This document shows, piece after piece, positions 63,586-64,000 of a stretch of 64,000 nucleotides of DNA (position 1 is its first letter; each line of letters starts with the position of its first letter). The position numbers and the translations under genes were made by a program. Under the pieces are notes generated by a model. The model worked only from the letters and a program-made list of their open reading frames with translations. It ran no database searches and was not told where the DNA came from. The DNA is taken from the NCBI GenBank assembly GCA_963761435.1, contig CAVXHJ010000010.1, forward strand, positions 620,001-684,000, written 5' to 3'. The DNA comes from Roseiarcus sp963761435. GTDB taxonomy: Bacteria > Pseudomonadota > Alphaproteobacteria > Rhizobiales > Beijerinckiaceae.

Positions 63586-64000
63586 TCAGCCCACGCCAGC
63601 GGCGCGCCGGGTCCGACTTCCGGCGACGCCGAGCGCGGCGAGGCCCGCGAGCATCATGAACCATGTCGGAGCCTCGGGGGCGGCCATCGCTCCCGGATCG
63701 CCGAAGACCTCGAATTGCTGGTCTCCCGAGCCTTGCAACGACCAGGTCGATCCAGACTCGATTATGTAGATCGGGACCGATTCCGACCCGCCGCCCCACC
63801 AATTGACGGCCCCGAGTTGGTGCAGGACGACGAAGTACTGGGCGCCGTCTTGCAGCGGTATAGCGGGGCCGCTGTAGATCGCGCTGACAAGCGACGCCGA
63901 CCCGGAGACCGAAAGGTCATCGCTCGTCCAGAGGGCGGCGCCCGGCGAACCGCCCGTCGATGAATAGAGCGAGAGGGTGAAGTCCTGCGGCGTTTCCCCC
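63586..64000 (-). CDS. PEP-CTERM-like secreted protein, N-terminus outside the window
   Basis: The minus strand is open from the right edge to a TGA at 63586-63588, giving 137 visible residues. The C-terminus reads APEAPTWFMMLAGLAALGVA and then GSRTRR. It has a PE-P-TW core, a hydrophobic helix and an Arg cluster, the layout of PEP-CTERM sorting signals recognised by an exosortase. The preceding part is Ser/Gly-rich and beta-like (TLSLYSSTGG, WTSDDLSVSGS, QDGAQYFVVLHQ), typical of such exported proteins. It was probably overlooked by start-codon-based ORF calling because it lacks a start in the window. Confidence 0.75.
   Translation of the reverse strand, partial: GETPQDFTLSLYSSTGGSPGAALWTSDDLSVSGSASLVSAIYSGPAIPLQDGAQYFVVLHQLGAVNWWGGGSESVPIYIIESGSTWSLQGSGDQQFEVFGDPGAMAAPEAPTWFMMLAGLAALGVAGSRTRRAAGVG

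Overview
This 64 kb window is a high-GC, gene-dense bacterial chromosome segment. The gene complement points to an alphaproteobacterium of the Rhizobiales, plausibly close to Beijerinckiaceae/Methylocystaceae: a PQQ-dependent alcohol dehydrogenase, homospermidine synthase, homodimeric pyruvate dehydrogenase with lipoyl-bearing E3, a NrsF/ECF sigma pair with a buf operon, intracellular PHB depolymerase, BKACE and a PEP-CTERM-like protein. No rRNA, tRNA, CRISPR array, prophage or complete insertion sequence was seen. Placement below class level is inference.

Layout. 0-10 kb: a truncated SorC-type regulator, a small helix-turn-helix protein, a 21-bp tandem repeat, an acetoin dehydrogenase operon (acoA-acoB-acoC, minus strand; acoC is frameshifted), a divergent PQQ alcohol dehydrogenase carrying the Asp-X-Asp signature linked to lanthanide use, a ruined di-haem cytochrome c, an ankyrin protein and an asparaginase. 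10-15 kb: a CBS-BON protein and a TetR-controlled emrAB drug efflux operon with a clear palindromic operator. 15-22 kb: the aceE-aceF-lpdA operon plus a trailing SDR gene. 22-27 kb: uraH, a small membrane protein, an alpha/beta hydrolase, kup, a frameshifted glycosyltransferase 25 and a second locus of the same 21-bp repeat. 27-36 kb: maeB, metH (behind a 24-bp palindrome), a glutathione transferase, phaZ and an aldo/keto reductase.

37-45 kb: a DsbA-like protein, an ECF sigma factor with its NrsF-type partner, and a divergent bufB-bufC-bufD (DUF692-DUF2063-DoxX) operon that lacks the usual bufA precursor gene. An IS5-type transposase tail, a beta-carbonic anhydrase, a P460-type cytochrome and a frameshifted homospermidine synthase follow. 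45-50 kb: a sugar ABC importer (substrate-binding protein, ATPase, permease) in one operon with methylthioribose kinase mtnK and a truncated polysaccharide-export domain protein; this looks like a methylthioribose uptake and salvage unit. 50-64 kb: dapD, a divergent BKACE/aminotransferase pair, a LolA-like protein, exonuclease III, a penicillin-acylase-family hydrolase, an extensin-like protein, a translationally coupled response regulator / cyclic-nucleotide-binding / minimal zincin operon, an HNH endonuclease, an arylsulfatase and the C-terminus of a PEP-CTERM-like protein.

The central metabolic genes converge on acetyl-CoA and pyruvate: acetoin cleavage, two lipoyl-dependent dehydrogenase systems, malic enzyme, and PHB mobilisation. 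Five genes (acoC, GT25, hss, BKACE and the cytochrome c) are broken by small frameshifts that are nearly all of the +1 type. This is either a sequencing artefact signature or real decay, and it should be settled before any of them is called a pseudogene.
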